Positions 17,193 through 26,455 of a stretch of 64,000 bases of DNA are shown here, one piece after another. The DNA comes from Maricaulis sp048270265 (lineage in GTDB: Bacteria; Pseudomonadota; Alphaproteobacteria; Caulobacterales; Maricaulaceae): contig NZ_JBLWTD010000002.1 in NCBI RefSeq assembly GCF_048270265.1, positions 62,001-126,000 of the forward strand, in the 5' to 3' direction. Within the stretch, counting starts at the first letter, position 1. Every line of letters begins with the position of its first letter. The notes below the pieces were generated by a model. It did no database searches and was not told the DNA's origin. It saw only the letters and a program-made list of their open reading frames with translations. The position numbers were made by a program, and so were the translations under genes.

Positions 17193-18203
17193 TCAATCGC
17201 TCAGATCGCCAAGCCTGACCGGGCCGAGATAGACACCGCCATCGCGAACACGGAAGGGCAGGGCGACACCGTCGGGGCCGCGCGGTGCCATCATGGCAGC
17301 GAGGCGCAGGGCCTGCTCGTTTTCGGCCGGCACCAGCCGGGCCTGGACCAGTGCGTCGGCCAGGGCGTCCGGGTCGGTAATGTGCAGCGACAGGCGGCCA
17401 TCGGGCTGCGCCGACCGGTCGAGGGTGAATTCGCCAACCCCTGACAGGTGGGCCGGGCCCCATTCCAGCGCCGACTCGGCGATCTGCAATTGGCCACCGG
17501 CGCGGCTCCATGCCCCGGCATCGGCATCATTGGCCAGTGTCGACCATTCGGTCACGGTCAGATCCATGCGGGCGAGATCGGCGTCGCGGCCGAATGTCCG
17601 CCCGACTTCCGGCGAGACGGCGTCTTCGCTGATGGACAGGCCAGTTGCCTCGAGGCGGATGCGCAGCGTGTTGTCTTCGGCGACCAGTCCCGAGAACAGG
17701 AGTTTTTCGACCGCTTTCACGCCCGGCGCATCGCCGGTGCGGGTCTCGATCAGGAGGTTGTCGATCTCGGCGCCGATACGGATCGTCTCGCCGACACTAT
17801 TGCTGACCAGGCTGACAAGGGCGAGTGTGGCATCGATTTCGAGCGAGGTGGGCGTGCCGGCGTCGTAATCGAGCCAGAGCGGCCCGTCGAACTCGATGAT
17901 CCAGTGGCGGAAGTCATAGAACAGGGCATGGGCCTTGAGCATGTCGAGCCGGGCGGTCCAGCCGCCATCACTCTGCGGGGCCTGGAATTGCGGGGCGGTG
18001 ACTTCGACCTGGAAGCGGTAGGGAAAACCGGTGACGCGCAGGCGGTCCTGCTCAATGGCATATCCGGCGCTTTCCTGGCGGGCGATCCAGACGCCGACTT
18101 CACGTTCGATCGTGCTCTTGGCGTGCAGCCAATAGGCTGTGTAGAGCACCAGTACCGCGAGGACACCGAGTGCGGGAAACAGAAAACGCTTTGGAACTCT
18201 CAC
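17193..18203 (-). CDS. DUF2125 family periplasmic/envelope protein
   Basis: This 336-residue protein begins with a membrane anchor (FLFPALGVLAVLVLYTAYWLHA) followed by GVWIARQESAGYAIEQDRLRVTGFPYRFQVEVTAPQF, the hallmark of DUF2125 proteins. It is mostly beta-strand after that, as expected of an envelope protein resembling the AsmA/LptC-type lipid-binding fold. The function is not known. It overlaps plsC by four bases and closes the ftsE-ftsX-ydcF-plsC run. Confidence 0.85.
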   Translation of the reverse strand: MRVPKRFLFPALGVLAVLVLYTAYWLHAKSTIEREVGVWIARQESAGYAIEQDRLRVTGFPYRFQVEVTAPQFQAPQSDGGWTARLDMLKAHALFYDFRHWIIEFDGPLWLDYDAGTPTSLEIDATLALVSLVSNSVGETIRIGAEIDNLLIETRTGDAPGVKAVEKLLFSGLVAEDNTLRIRLEATGLSISEDAVSPEVGRTFGRDADLARMDLTVTEWSTLANDADAGAWSRAGGQLQIAESALEWGPAHLSGVGEFTLDRSAQPDGRLSLHITDPDALADALVQARLVPAENEQALRLAAMMAPRGPDGVALPFRVRDGGVYLGPVRLGDLSD

Positions 18204-18940
18204 GCAAGGCTCTCCCGGCTTGGGGCTTCGGCAGGCTGCTCCACCAGGGCATCAGCCGCCGTATTGATCCGTTCATGCAGGGTTTGCATGAATTGGGCCT
18301 TGGGCAGTCCGGGCGCGATCGGCTCGAGGAATTCGACGACGATCAGGCCGGGTTTCTTCAATCCGCAATAGGGATGCAAATGGACGCCGGAATTGAGCGC
18401 CACAGGGACGCAGGGCAGGTTCATCGAGCCGTAAAGGCCGGCAATTCCGGGCTTGAATTCCGGGTGCTCGCCGGGGTCGACGCGCGTGCCCTCCGGGAAG
18501 ATCAGCACCTGGCGGCCTTCGCTGCCGCGCGTGGCGGCATCGCGCAGCATCTTGCGCAGGGCCTTTGAACCGGCGGTGCGGTCAACATTGATATTGCCCA
18601 GCTTGACCGCGAACCAGCCGAAGAAGGGCATGAAGATCAGGGAGCGTTTCAGGATGATCGCCGGATCGTCGAGAATGCCCCAGAAGGCCAGGGTCTCCCA
18701 CATGCTCTGGTGTTTCGAGGCGATCAGTGCGCCGCCGGCGGGGAGGTTTTCGCGGCCGCGAACCTCGAAGCGGACGCCGCAGATCCAGCGCAGGCCAAAC
18801 CAGATGATGGCGAGATAGAGCCGCAGATAATTGCGTGCCCAGCGGCGCGGCCCGAGCAGGAGCGGCGTGCCGGCCAAGCCCATGATGGCCATCAGACCAT
18901 ACATGTAGATCTGGAAGATGATCGATCGGACGGCGTTCAT
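18200..18940 (-). CDS. plsC: 1-acyl-sn-glycerol-3-phosphate acyltransferase
   Basis: The 246-residue membrane-bound acyltransferase makes phosphatidic acid from lysophosphatidic acid. It has the acceptor motif ASKHQSMWETLAF (H-x4-E form of the H-x4-D box), the substrate loop PFFGWFAVKLGNINVDR, FPEGTRVDPGE, and PCVPVALNSG. The start at 18940 overlaps the ydcF stop by four bases (ATGA), showing one transcript; longer in-frame starts enter ydcF. Confidence 0.93.
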   Translation of the reverse strand: MNAVRSIIFQIYMYGLMAIMGLAGTPLLLGPRRWARNYLRLYLAIIWFGLRWICGVRFEVRGRENLPAGGALIASKHQSMWETLAFWGILDDPAIILKRSLIFMPFFGWFAVKLGNINVDRTAGSKALRKMLRDAATRGSEGRQVLIFPEGTRVDPGEHPEFKPGIAGLYGSMNLPCVPVALNSGVHLHPYCGLKKPGLIVVEFLEPIAPGLPKAQFMQTLHERINTAADALVEQPAEAPSRESLA

Positions 18941-19527
18941 GACACGTCGCCAGCCGCCGGGAACAGGGCACGGCCGATCCAGACCGTGGTGTATTTGGCG
19001 TATTCCTGGACCCATAGCCGGGCCGCACGCGGATTGCGCCAGGGCGGCGTGGTGCGCACGGGGTAGGGAATGAATTCAATATCGGGCATCACCATGTCCA
19101 TCTCGATCAGACTGCGGGGCAGATGATAGTCTGAGGTGACGATGATCAAGCGGCTATAGCCGTTTTCGCGCACCCATTGTGCAGTCTCGCGGGCATTGCC
19201 GACCGTGTCGGTGGCCTGGCGTCCGAGTTCCACGCAGCAGGTGAATTGTGCATCGGAGAGGCTGGTATGGGCCCGCAATTCCTCGGTCGTCACCGATGGG
19301 TGGACGCCTGAAATCAGCAAATGCGCCGAGCGCCCGTCCTGCAATAATTGCGCGCCGGCCGTCAGCCGGCCCTGGTCGCCGGTCAGCACGACAATGCCGT
19401 CGGCGTTGAGGGTGTCATCGGGCAGGGCGTAGCCTGAAACGGTTCCGGCATAGGCGACAAAGCCGATAATGCTGGCGACCAGGGCCGAAAACGCCAATGC
19501 CCGCAAGATGCCGATGCCATGTTTCAT
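18937..19527 (-). CDS. YdcF/DUF218 family protein
   Basis: The 196-residue protein has an N-terminal membrane helix, then ADGIVVLTGDQGRLTAGAQLLQDGRSAHLLISGV, and later TVGNARETAQWVRENGYSRLIIVTSDYHLPRSL. This is the DUF218 pattern with conserved G-x-R, N-x-x-E and S-x-Y/F-H-x-x-R residues. Members sit in the inner membrane and have been linked to envelope polysaccharide handling. The placement between ftsX and plsC is typical of alphaproteobacteria. Confidence 0.88.
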   Translation of the reverse strand: MKHGIGILRALAFSALVASIIGFVAYAGTVSGYALPDDTLNADGIVVLTGDQGRLTAGAQLLQDGRSAHLLISGVHPSVTTEELRAHTSLSDAQFTCCVELGRQATDTVGNARETAQWVRENGYSRLIIVTSDYHLPRSLIEMDMVMPDIEFIPYPVRTTPPWRNPRAARLWVQEYAKYTTVWIGRALFPAAGDVS

Positions 19528-19627
19528 GCGTTCACTCGCCCTTGCGTGACGGCATGAAAGGTCATGCCCGGGCCGGCGGCAATGCCGGAACACCACTTAT
19601 TGCTGCGATTGAGGCCGATTTTGGCCA

Positions 19628-20533
19628 TTACCACCGCCCCCGCAAGTCGGCGGCGACAGCGAGCCGGGCCGAAACGGCTGCGGTCAGCCCCGCCAGGAGC
19701 GGGGCGAGCAGCAGCAGGGCGAGCTCAAACGGATCCATTGCCCAGTGCGGCAGGAAGAAAGCCATGTCGGCCGGGCCCTGCCCAAGACTGGCGGCGATGG
19801 CGACCAGCCCGGCGCAGACGGCACCGGCGATGCCGGCCTTCAGCCCGAGCATGAAGAAACGGCGTTCGAACAGGCCGGCGACGAACCGGTCCTCGGCGCC
19901 GCAAATATGCAGGGCATCAATCACATTGATGCGCGCGGCCAGGCTGGCGCGGGCCGCGAAGGCGACCACGGCAGCCGCCGCACCGGCGAGCAGAAGCATC
20001 ATGGAGAGACCGAGCGTCTGGGCCGTGCGTGCGGCGCGGCGAACCGCGCCGGCCCAACGGCTGTTGTCATCGACCGTGGCGGTGAGACCGGCTGCGTCGA
20101 GTGCGGCCTGCAGACCTTCGCCTGGCGCTGGCAGGGCCGGGTCGAGCCGGACCTCCACCATCAGCGGCAGGGGCAGGTCGGCGGGCAGGTTTCCGGTCCC
20201 GAGCCAGGGCGCCAGCAGCGCCTCGGCATGCGCCCGGTCGTGGGCTGTCGCAGCGATGATGCCGGGTACGGTGAGGGCGATATTCGCGGCTTCCTCGGCG
20301 TCGAGCTGGGCGTCGCGTCCCTCGACGGGCCGGATCTGGATGGTGATGCTGCTCTCCAGATCCGAGGTCCAGCGCTGGGCCTGAAGCCAGGCGCCCCGTG
20401 CGCCAAGCGCGGCGATGCAGGCGAGGAAGACCAGGATGGCGGCGACGACGAAAAGTGGCCGGTCGCGCCCCGAGTCCGGCGGCAACAGGGCACCGGACCC
20501 TCCGGGCGGTGGCGGGGGAACCCTGTTAGTCAT
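19628..20533 (-). CDS. ftsX: Cell division protein FtsX (ABC transporter permease)
   Basis: This 301-residue inner-membrane protein has a short cytosolic N-terminus, a first transmembrane helix (FVVAAILVFLACIAALGA), a large periplasmic domain with ITIQIRPVEGRD, and three further helices near the C-terminus, the classic FtsX layout. With FtsE it relays division signals to peptidoglycan hydrolases. The ATG at 20533 lies within the end of ftsE (8-base overlap), so the two are tightly coupled. Confidence 0.9.
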   Translation of the reverse strand: MTNRVPPPPPGGSGALLPPDSGRDRPLFVVAAILVFLACIAALGARGAWLQAQRWTSDLESSITIQIRPVEGRDAQLDAEEAANIALTVPGIIAATAHDRAHAEALLAPWLGTGNLPADLPLPLMVEVRLDPALPAPGEGLQAALDAAGLTATVDDNSRWAGAVRRAARTAQTLGLSMMLLLAGAAAAVVAFAARASLAARINVIDALHICGAEDRFVAGLFERRFFMLGLKAGIAGAVCAGLVAIAASLGQGPADMAFFLPHWAMDPFELALLLLAPLLAGLTAAVSARLAVAADLRGRW

Positions 20534-21254
20534 GGCTGTCCGCCTCCGTGCCGTTCGTTTCGGGAGTGGATTCAGCCCCGGCGGTGTCGGCATTGGCCTG
20601 CGCCTGGCGCTGGCTGCGCGGCGCACGGATATGCAGATGCCCGTTTGACAGCGACATCACCGGCGCATCGAGCATGCGCACCAGGGAGAGATCATGTGTG
20701 GCGATGATGATGGTGGTGCCCAGCTTGTTGAGTTCGGCGAACAGGCGCAGCAGGCGCATGCCCATTTCCGGGTCAACATTGCCCGTCGGTTCGTCGGCAA
20801 TCAGGATTTCCGGCTGTCCGACCACGGCGCGGGCAATGGCGACGCGCTGTTGTTCACCGCCCGACAGTGTGGCCGGCACGACATCCATTTTTTCTCCCAG
20901 CCCGACCCAGGCCAGCAGTTCGGCAACGTCCTCGGCATAGTCCGCGCGCCGTTTTCCGGCGATGCGCAGGGGCAGGGCGACATTGTCGAAAACGCTGAGA
21001 TGATTGAGCAAACGGAATTCCTGGAAAACCACGCCGATACGCCGTCGCAGCAGGGGCATTTCCTTGCGCGTCAGCCCGGCGGCATCGCGCCCGAAATAGG
21101 AAATGCGCCCGCTGGACGGTTTGGCGGCGAGATAGATCAGCCGCAGCAATGATGTCTTGCCGGCTCCGGATGGTCCGGTGAGGAATTGGAAAGAACCGCG
21201 TGGTAAATCAAATGAGAGATCGCGCAGGACTTCGGGACCGTGCCCATACCGCAT
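20526..21254 (-). CDS. ftsE: Cell division ATP-binding protein FtsE (start unclear)
   Basis: The ABC ATPase has Walker A GPSGAGKTSL, Q-loop VVFQEFRLL, signature LSGGEQQR, Walker B ILIADEPTG and H-loop ATHD. The first available ATG, 21254, gives 242 residues but begins at MRYGHG and lacks the first strand. Directly upstream, in frame, the DNA encodes EPVIRFDNVG, the expected FtsE start, yet no ATG, GTG or TTG precedes it before the divergent gene. An ATG out of frame by one base lies near 21334. The start may use a rare codon, or the 5' end carries a frameshift. Confidence 0.92.
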   Translation of the reverse strand: MRYGHGPEVLRDLSFDLPRGSFQFLTGPSGAGKTSLLRLIYLAAKPSSGRISYFGRDAAGLTRKEMPLLRRRIGVVFQEFRLLNHLSVFDNVALPLRIAGKRRADYAEDVAELLAWVGLGEKMDVVPATLSGGEQQRVAIARAVVGQPEILIADEPTGNVDPEMGMRLLRLFAELNKLGTTIIIATHDLSLVRMLDAPVMSLSNGHLHIRAPRSQRQAQANADTAGAESTPETNGTEADSHD

Positions 21255-21373
21255 TCCGACATTGTCGAAGCGGATGACCGGTTCTGTGGCGCTGTTGGGC
21301 GATTGGGCAAGGCTCGGGTCGATGGAATTTCTCCATGGGCGCGGGTGAAGCGGACAAGGCGTAAGCGACTCAG

Positions 21374-22177
21374 ATGAGCATAGTACTCAGCTGCCCCTCA
21401 TGTTCTACGCGCTATCGCGCCGATCCGCATGCGATTGGTTTGAATGGCCGGCGTGTGCGCTGCGCATCCTGTTCCCATGTCTGGACCGCTGAAGCCGAAG
21501 ATCCCTCGGATCTGCCTGCGCTGCAACCAGCTCCGCCAGAGGGCGAGCCCGGGGCGGACAGCAAGCCACACACTGCATTTCGCGAGCGCCAGGCCAAGAA
21601 GCGCCGCACCCTGTCTGCCGCCGCCGCCGGTGGTGCCTGGGGCGGGCTGGCGATTGCCTGCGCCCTGTTGCTGACCGCGTCCTGGATGTTCCGGGTTGAT
21701 ATTGTCACCCTGTGGCCGCGGGCGTCCTCGGCCTATGCGGCCATGGGCGCTGAAGTGAACCCCTATGGCTTCACGGTCGGTGAATTGACCGTGACGCGCG
21801 ACAATGCCCACGGCGTTCCCTTGCTGGTCATTGAGGGCACGATCAGCAATCTCGATCGCCGCGCCCGTACGGTGCCGGCCCTGCGCGCCATCCTGCGCGA
21901 CGAAGACAGCGAATCCCTGCTCGAGTGGAGCGTGGGGCTTCAGGGCCCCGCGGTTCCCGCCGGCCAGGAACGCGCCTTCCGTACGGTCGTCAGTGATCCG
22001 CCACCAGCCTCGGCCCAGGTCGAAGTGGTGCTGGTCGCCGATGCGGCGCCGGTCCATGGCGTGACCCCGGAAGCGGGGCATGACCCGGCCCATGCGGCCG
22101 ATAACGCGGTTGCCGCCGATGCACATGCGGCCCCGGCCAGCGCCCACGCTGCCCAGCCGGATGCCGGTCACCATTGA
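21374..22177 (+). CDS. MJ0042-type zinc-ribbon protein with membrane helix
   Basis: The 267-residue protein starts with a zinc ribbon (SCPSCSTRYRADPHAI...VRCASCSHVW, two CxxC pairs), followed by a Pro-rich linker, one transmembrane helix (AWGGLAIACALLLTASWMF) and a DUF3426-like domain (LTVTRDNAHGVPLLVIEGTISNLDRRARTVPALRAIL). The tail is rich in Ala and His. Such proteins are common next to ftsE in this group and are thought to sit in the envelope. No enzymatic role is known. Confidence 0.88.
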   Translation: MSIVLSCPSCSTRYRADPHAIGLNGRRVRCASCSHVWTAEAEDPSDLPALQPAPPEGEPGADSKPHTAFRERQAKKRRTLSAAAAGGAWGGLAIACALLLTASWMFRVDIVTLWPRASSAYAAMGAEVNPYGFTVGELTVTRDNAHGVPLLVIEGTISNLDRRARTVPALRAILRDEDSESLLEWSVGLQGPAVPAGQERAFRTVVSDPPPASAQVEVVLVADAAPVHGVTPEAGHDPAHAADNAVAADAHAAPASAHAAQPDAGHH

Positions 22178-22202
22178 TTTTTGAGCAGCGTTTGCCGCCG
22201 GT

Positions 22203-24746
22203 CTAGAACCGGTCGAGCAGGCGTTCGATATAGTCGAGCTCGTCCTGGGGGCGGCCGGCTTCTGCTGCGCGCCGGCGCAATTCCTCGAGAATGCTGCGCG
22301 CCCGTGCCCGCGCCATTTCATCGGGGATTTCCACGCCACTGCCATCGGCAAACGCGCCCTCCGACGGGCGTCCGAGCGGATCACGCTCTTCCTGGCCCTG
22401 GCCGGCCTCACCCTGAGCGTCCTGCATGCGCTCCAGCAGCTCCTGCGCCAATTGTTCGGCACCGGCCCGCAATCCGGCCAGCGCCTCCTCCTGGGCCTCC
22501 AGCGCGGCTGCGGCATCGCCTTCACCGAGCGCATCCGCTGCGGCACGCATCGCTTCGCCGGCCTGGGCGAGGGATTCGCTGCCACCATTGGGCAAGGCCT
22601 GCTGTGCCTGGCCCAATTGCTCTGCCAGTTCGCCCTGCATCGTCCCGAGCGACTGGGCACTGGCCCCGCCGCCATTCTGGTTCTCGGCCAGGCTTTGGGG
22701 CATATTGCCGTCCTGCTGGCCGGTCTGTCCGCCCGATTGCGGTGTTGATGAGCCGCTCGATTCCTGCTCCTGGCCGAGCCCGAAGGTCTGGTCCTGAAGA
22801 TCGCGCTGGCTGCCGATGACATCGCCGAGTTCCTCAAGCGCGTCCTGGATGGCTTCATTGATCGGATCGTCCTGCTCGCCCTCGCCGGAACCCTGACCCA
22901 TCTGCATCTGCATATTGCGCAGCAACTCGCTCAATTGCTGCAGCGCCTGACGCGCATCGGCGGTATCGCCCAGCTCGGCGGCCTCACGCAGGGCATCGAG
23001 CATTCCCTGCAGCGATGATGTGTCAAGTTCCTGCGCGTTCGGATCCGGTGTCTCGCCGCTGCGGGCAGCCTCAGCGGCCATCGCGGCCATGTAATTGTCC
23101 ATCGCCTCCTGGAAGGCGTCGAACAGGCCGGCCAGTTCGGTCTCGTCGGCGCCGCGGGCCAGCGCTTCCATCAGGGCGCGTTCAGCCGCGCGCAAGGCAG
23201 CCTCGGCGTCGGCGAGCGAGCCGAGCTCGGCGCGCAGCGCGATGTGCCACAGGTCTTCCTGCAGGCCCGCCAGATCGGCCTGTTCGCGCGAGCGGCGCAG
23301 GCGTTGCACACTTGCCCGCAGGCCCAGATAGACGACGGCATCGTCGAAGAACCGCGCCGGTGCGTCGGTGATCGCATCAAGGGCGCGGGCGGCGAATTGC
23401 AGGCCTTCCGGTGCGCGCTCGATCCGGCGCTCCGGCTCGTCGGCAAGATAGGCCATGCCCGGCGCGACATCTTCGGCATACAGGACCGGCCGCGCCGTCA
23501 GCGGGGCATAGGCCTGGTCTGCATTGAGGACATTGCGGCGCTGCTCGGCGACGGCACGGGCCAGGGCGTTGAGGAAAATCCGGTGCGGCAGGGTAATGCC
23601 CAGTTCGGGCGAGCGCCCGGTATTGCCGCCAGCATCCCCGGCAGCGACACGGATCGTCACCCGGCTGCCGGCCAGTGGATGCCGCGCGGTTTCCAGCAGG
23701 GTGCGCACACCATTTTCGGTGTCCAGCGTCGTGATGCCCGCCGGTGTGATCTCGATGCGTTCCCATTCCGCGTCGGGATCGGTCTCGGGACGTAGCTCGA
23801 GCGCATAGGCGGTCGCGCCATAATCATCGACGACGGAGAATTGCAGATCGAGCTCGCCGCTCGAATTGGAGTCGGGCACGGCCAGCAGGCGCACGATCGG
23901 CGCCCGGTCGGGAATGACAGTCAGCGTCCAGCTCTGGCGGGTCGGGCCGGCGGCGAGGCGGATATTGGCATCGACGGGCACTGTCAGCCGCGCATCCCAG
24001 ACACTGTCGCCGATCGAGCTGGCGGTGGCCCGCTCGGAGCCACCGGAATCGCGGCGCGTCAGCGTGGGCGCACGGCGGCTGCCGGCAATACGGCTGACAA
24101 AGGTCGAGCCTGCGGGCACTTCAACGGTGCGGGTCTCGGCGGTCAGGAAAATCGGGGCGCGGCCGGTATAGGCGGGCGGGTCGATCCAGGCATCGACGCT
24201 GACATCAAGACCACCGACCTGGATCGGGGCCAGGCTGAAGGCTTCGCCGAGACGGTCCTGCGCGGCCGGGCCGGCGAGGAACCAGGAGACACACAGGGCC
24301 AGGGCGAGGCTGCCGCGCAGGGCCCAGCGGTCCTGCCGTGCCCATGCGGCCCGGGGGCGGCGGGCTTTGGCGCTCTCGAGACGCCGCGCCATGCGCGCCT
24401 GGTGCTCATGCCAGACCTGCAAGGCAACGGGGTCATCGGTCGGCGGGGTGTCGAGCAGGGCCTCATGAGGGCGGGCCGTGATGCCGGAATCCTCCTCGAC
24501 CCGGCGGGCGAGGTCTTCCACCTGTGGCCAGGCGAAGCGTGCGAGCCCCTTGCGGGTCAGCCAGATCGCGCCGGCCAGGCTGGCGAGCGCATAGATGGCG
24601 CGCCAGGGATCGCCGATCACTTCCCAGACGCCCAGCAGAGCGAGCACGGCAAAGCTCACTGCCCAGGCAAGGCCTGGCCAGACCACGGGCACAGCGCGCT
24701 CCCACATCAGAGCGCACCATGCGACGATCAGGGACCGACGGTGCAT
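22203..24746 (-). CDS. TIGR02302/DUF4175 family large membrane protein
   Basis: This 847-residue protein has two N-terminal transmembrane segments (about residues 25-60), another near 150, a beta-rich periplasmic part, and a long C-terminal region of Gln-, Glu- and Ala-rich helices (coiled coil, roughly residues 540-820) with low-complexity Q/G/S stretches. This is the TIGR02302 layout seen in alphaproteobacteria. The function is unknown. It is read towards ftsE from the argH-lipoprotein pair. Confidence 0.88.
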   Translation of the reverse strand: MHRRSLIVAWCALMWERAVPVVWPGLAWAVSFAVLALLGVWEVIGDPWRAIYALASLAGAIWLTRKGLARFAWPQVEDLARRVEEDSGITARPHEALLDTPPTDDPVALQVWHEHQARMARRLESAKARRPRAAWARQDRWALRGSLALALCVSWFLAGPAAQDRLGEAFSLAPIQVGGLDVSVDAWIDPPAYTGRAPIFLTAETRTVEVPAGSTFVSRIAGSRRAPTLTRRDSGGSERATASSIGDSVWDARLTVPVDANIRLAAGPTRQSWTLTVIPDRAPIVRLLAVPDSNSSGELDLQFSVVDDYGATAYALELRPETDPDAEWERIEITPAGITTLDTENGVRTLLETARHPLAGSRVTIRVAAGDAGGNTGRSPELGITLPHRIFLNALARAVAEQRRNVLNADQAYAPLTARPVLYAEDVAPGMAYLADEPERRIERAPEGLQFAARALDAITDAPARFFDDAVVYLGLRASVQRLRRSREQADLAGLQEDLWHIALRAELGSLADAEAALRAAERALMEALARGADETELAGLFDAFQEAMDNYMAAMAAEAARSGETPDPNAQELDTSSLQGMLDALREAAELGDTADARQALQQLSELLRNMQMQMGQGSGEGEQDDPINEAIQDALEELGDVIGSQRDLQDQTFGLGQEQESSGSSTPQSGGQTGQQDGNMPQSLAENQNGGGASAQSLGTMQGELAEQLGQAQQALPNGGSESLAQAGEAMRAAADALGEGDAAAALEAQEEALAGLRAGAEQLAQELLERMQDAQGEAGQGQEERDPLGRPSEGAFADGSGVEIPDEMARARARSILEELRRRAAEAGRPQDELDYIERLLDRF

Positions 24747-24830
24747 CAGATAAATCTAGCACGCTGCGACGCGCCGGATAGCGCGGTAAGCATTACGTTT
24801 TGTTGAAGTGCGCAGCGTGCGGAGACAGCC

Positions 24831-25016
24831 CTAGTCACCGGTTGGGGCAGCCGCAGGCTCGTCTGCCGTGCCGCCGGGCGCTTCAGCGTCCTGTGGATGG
24901 CCCCACATCGGCTCGGGACGTTCCAGATCGCCGCGCAGGCCGCAGGCGCCGAGCACGCTGGTGACAAGGAGGATCAGGGTCAGGCTGGACAGGCGTTTCA
25001 TCATGCTTTCCTTCAT
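24831..25016 (-). CDS. Small lipoprotein (LptM-like)
   Basis: This 61-residue protein has a short signal peptide ending in the lipobox LGAC (cleavage before Cys25), followed by GLRGDLERPEPMWG, the CGxKGPL/YxP-like pattern of LptM/YifL small lipoproteins that sit beside argH or lysA. LptM helps assemble the LptD outer-membrane LPS channel in enterobacteria; the same role here is inference. Its start overlaps the argH stop by four bases (ATGA). Confidence 0.8.
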   Translation of the reverse strand: MKESMMKRLSSLTLILLVTSVLGACGLRGDLERPEPMWGHPQDAEAPGGTADEPAAAPTGD

Positions 25017-26428
25017 GCCGACAGGCGGGCTTTCCAGGCTTCGACCTGCTCGCGGACCCGCACGGGCGAAGTGCCGCCAAAGCTGGTCCGGCTCTGCATC
25101 GAGGCGCGAGCACTCAACACCGAATAGATGCGTTCGTCGAGGCCGGGCTCGACCGATTGCATGGTCTCCAGCGGCAATTGCGCCAGCGGCACGGCCGCAG
25201 CTTCCGCAAGGCGGACGATGGAGCCGGAGATGTGATGTGCGTCGCGGAAGGGCTTGCCCAGTTCGCGCACGACGAAATCGGCCAGATCGGTGGCGTCGGA
25301 ATAGGCTTCGCCGGCGGCTTCTTCCATGGCGTCGCCATAGAAGGTGAGGTCGGCGGCCATGCCGGCCATGGCTGCCAGGGCCAGTTCCAGGTCATCAACG
25401 GCCTGGAAGGCGGGCGCCTTGTCTTCCTGCAGGTCCTTCGAATAGGCGAGCGGCAGGCCCTTCACCACAACGAGCAGCCCGGTCAGCGAACCGATAATCC
25501 GGCCCGGCTTGGCGCGGACCAGCTCGGCGGCGTCCGGATTGCGTTTTTGCGGCATGATGGAGGAGCCGGTCGACCAGGCGTCCGACAGGGTGGCAAAGCC
25601 GAAGCGGCGCGTGCACCAGAGCACGATCTCTTCGGCAAAACGCGACAGGTTGACGGCGCAGATCGCTGCTGCGGCCATCACCTCAAGCGCGAAATCGCGT
25701 GCGGCCACGCCGTCGAGGGAGTTGGCCATCGGGCGGTCAAAGCCGAGCGCCTTGGCGGTCATGTCGCGATCGATCGGGAAGGCCGTGCCGGCGAGGGCGG
25801 CGCAGCCGAGCGGGCTCTCATTGAGGCGCTTGCGGGCGTCGCGAAAGCGGCCGCGATCACGCTCGGCCAGTTCGACATAGCTGAGCAGGTGATGCGCCAG
25901 CGAGACCGGCTGGGCCGTCTGCAGATGGGTGAAGCCGGGCATGACCTGGTCGATATGCTTTTCGGCCTGTTCCACCAGGGCACGCTGATAGGCCTCGAGC
26001 CGGGCATCGATACGGTCACAGGCGGCGCGCAGCCAGAGGCGGAAATCGGTCGCGACCTGGTCATTGCGCGAGCGTGCCGTGTGCAGGCGCCCGGCCGGTT
26101 CGCCGATAATGTCCTTCAGGCGGGATTCGACATTCATGTGCACGTCTTCGAGCGCCGCCGACCAGGGGAAGTTGCCGGCGCGGATCTCTTCACGCACTTG
26201 TGTCAGCCCGCGCTTGATCTCGGCGGCATCGGCGCTTGAAATCACGCCCGTCGCAGCCAACATCTCGGCATGAGCGAGCGAGCCGGCGATATCTTCTTCG
26301 GCCATGCGCTGGTCGATATCGATCGAGGCATTGATCGCCTCCATTACCGCCGAAGGACCGGCCGCAAAACGGCCTCCCCACATGGCGCTGGCACTGGATG
26401 TTGGTGTCGTTTTGGTGTCGTCTGACAT
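25013..26428 (-). CDS. argH: Argininosuccinate lyase
   Basis: The 471-residue enzyme splits argininosuccinate into arginine and fumarate. Its N-terminal SSSA-MWGGRFAAGPSAVMEAINASI matches the family, HTARSRNDQVATDFRLW carries the substrate site, HLQTAQPVSLAHHLL the catalytic His, and the fumarase/lyase signature GSSIMPQKRNPD the catalytic Ser. The ATG at 26428 gives MSDDTK and is 27 bases from the divergent thioredoxin-like gene. Confidence 0.96.
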   Translation of the reverse strand: MSDDTKTTPTSSASAMWGGRFAAGPSAVMEAINASIDIDQRMAEEDIAGSLAHAEMLAATGVISSADAAEIKRGLTQVREEIRAGNFPWSAALEDVHMNVESRLKDIIGEPAGRLHTARSRNDQVATDFRLWLRAACDRIDARLEAYQRALVEQAEKHIDQVMPGFTHLQTAQPVSLAHHLLSYVELAERDRGRFRDARKRLNESPLGCAALAGTAFPIDRDMTAKALGFDRPMANSLDGVAARDFALEVMAAAAICAVNLSRFAEEIVLWCTRRFGFATLSDAWSTGSSIMPQKRNPDAAELVRAKPGRIIGSLTGLLVVVKGLPLAYSKDLQEDKAPAFQAVDDLELALAAMAGMAADLTFYGDAMEEAAGEAYSDATDLADFVVRELGKPFRDAHHISGSIVRLAEAAAVPLAQLPLETMQSVEPGLDERIYSVLSARASMQSRTSFGGTSPVRVREQVEAWKARLSA

Positions 26429-26455
26429 GGATGACCCGCCGATCAGGAGAATGAA

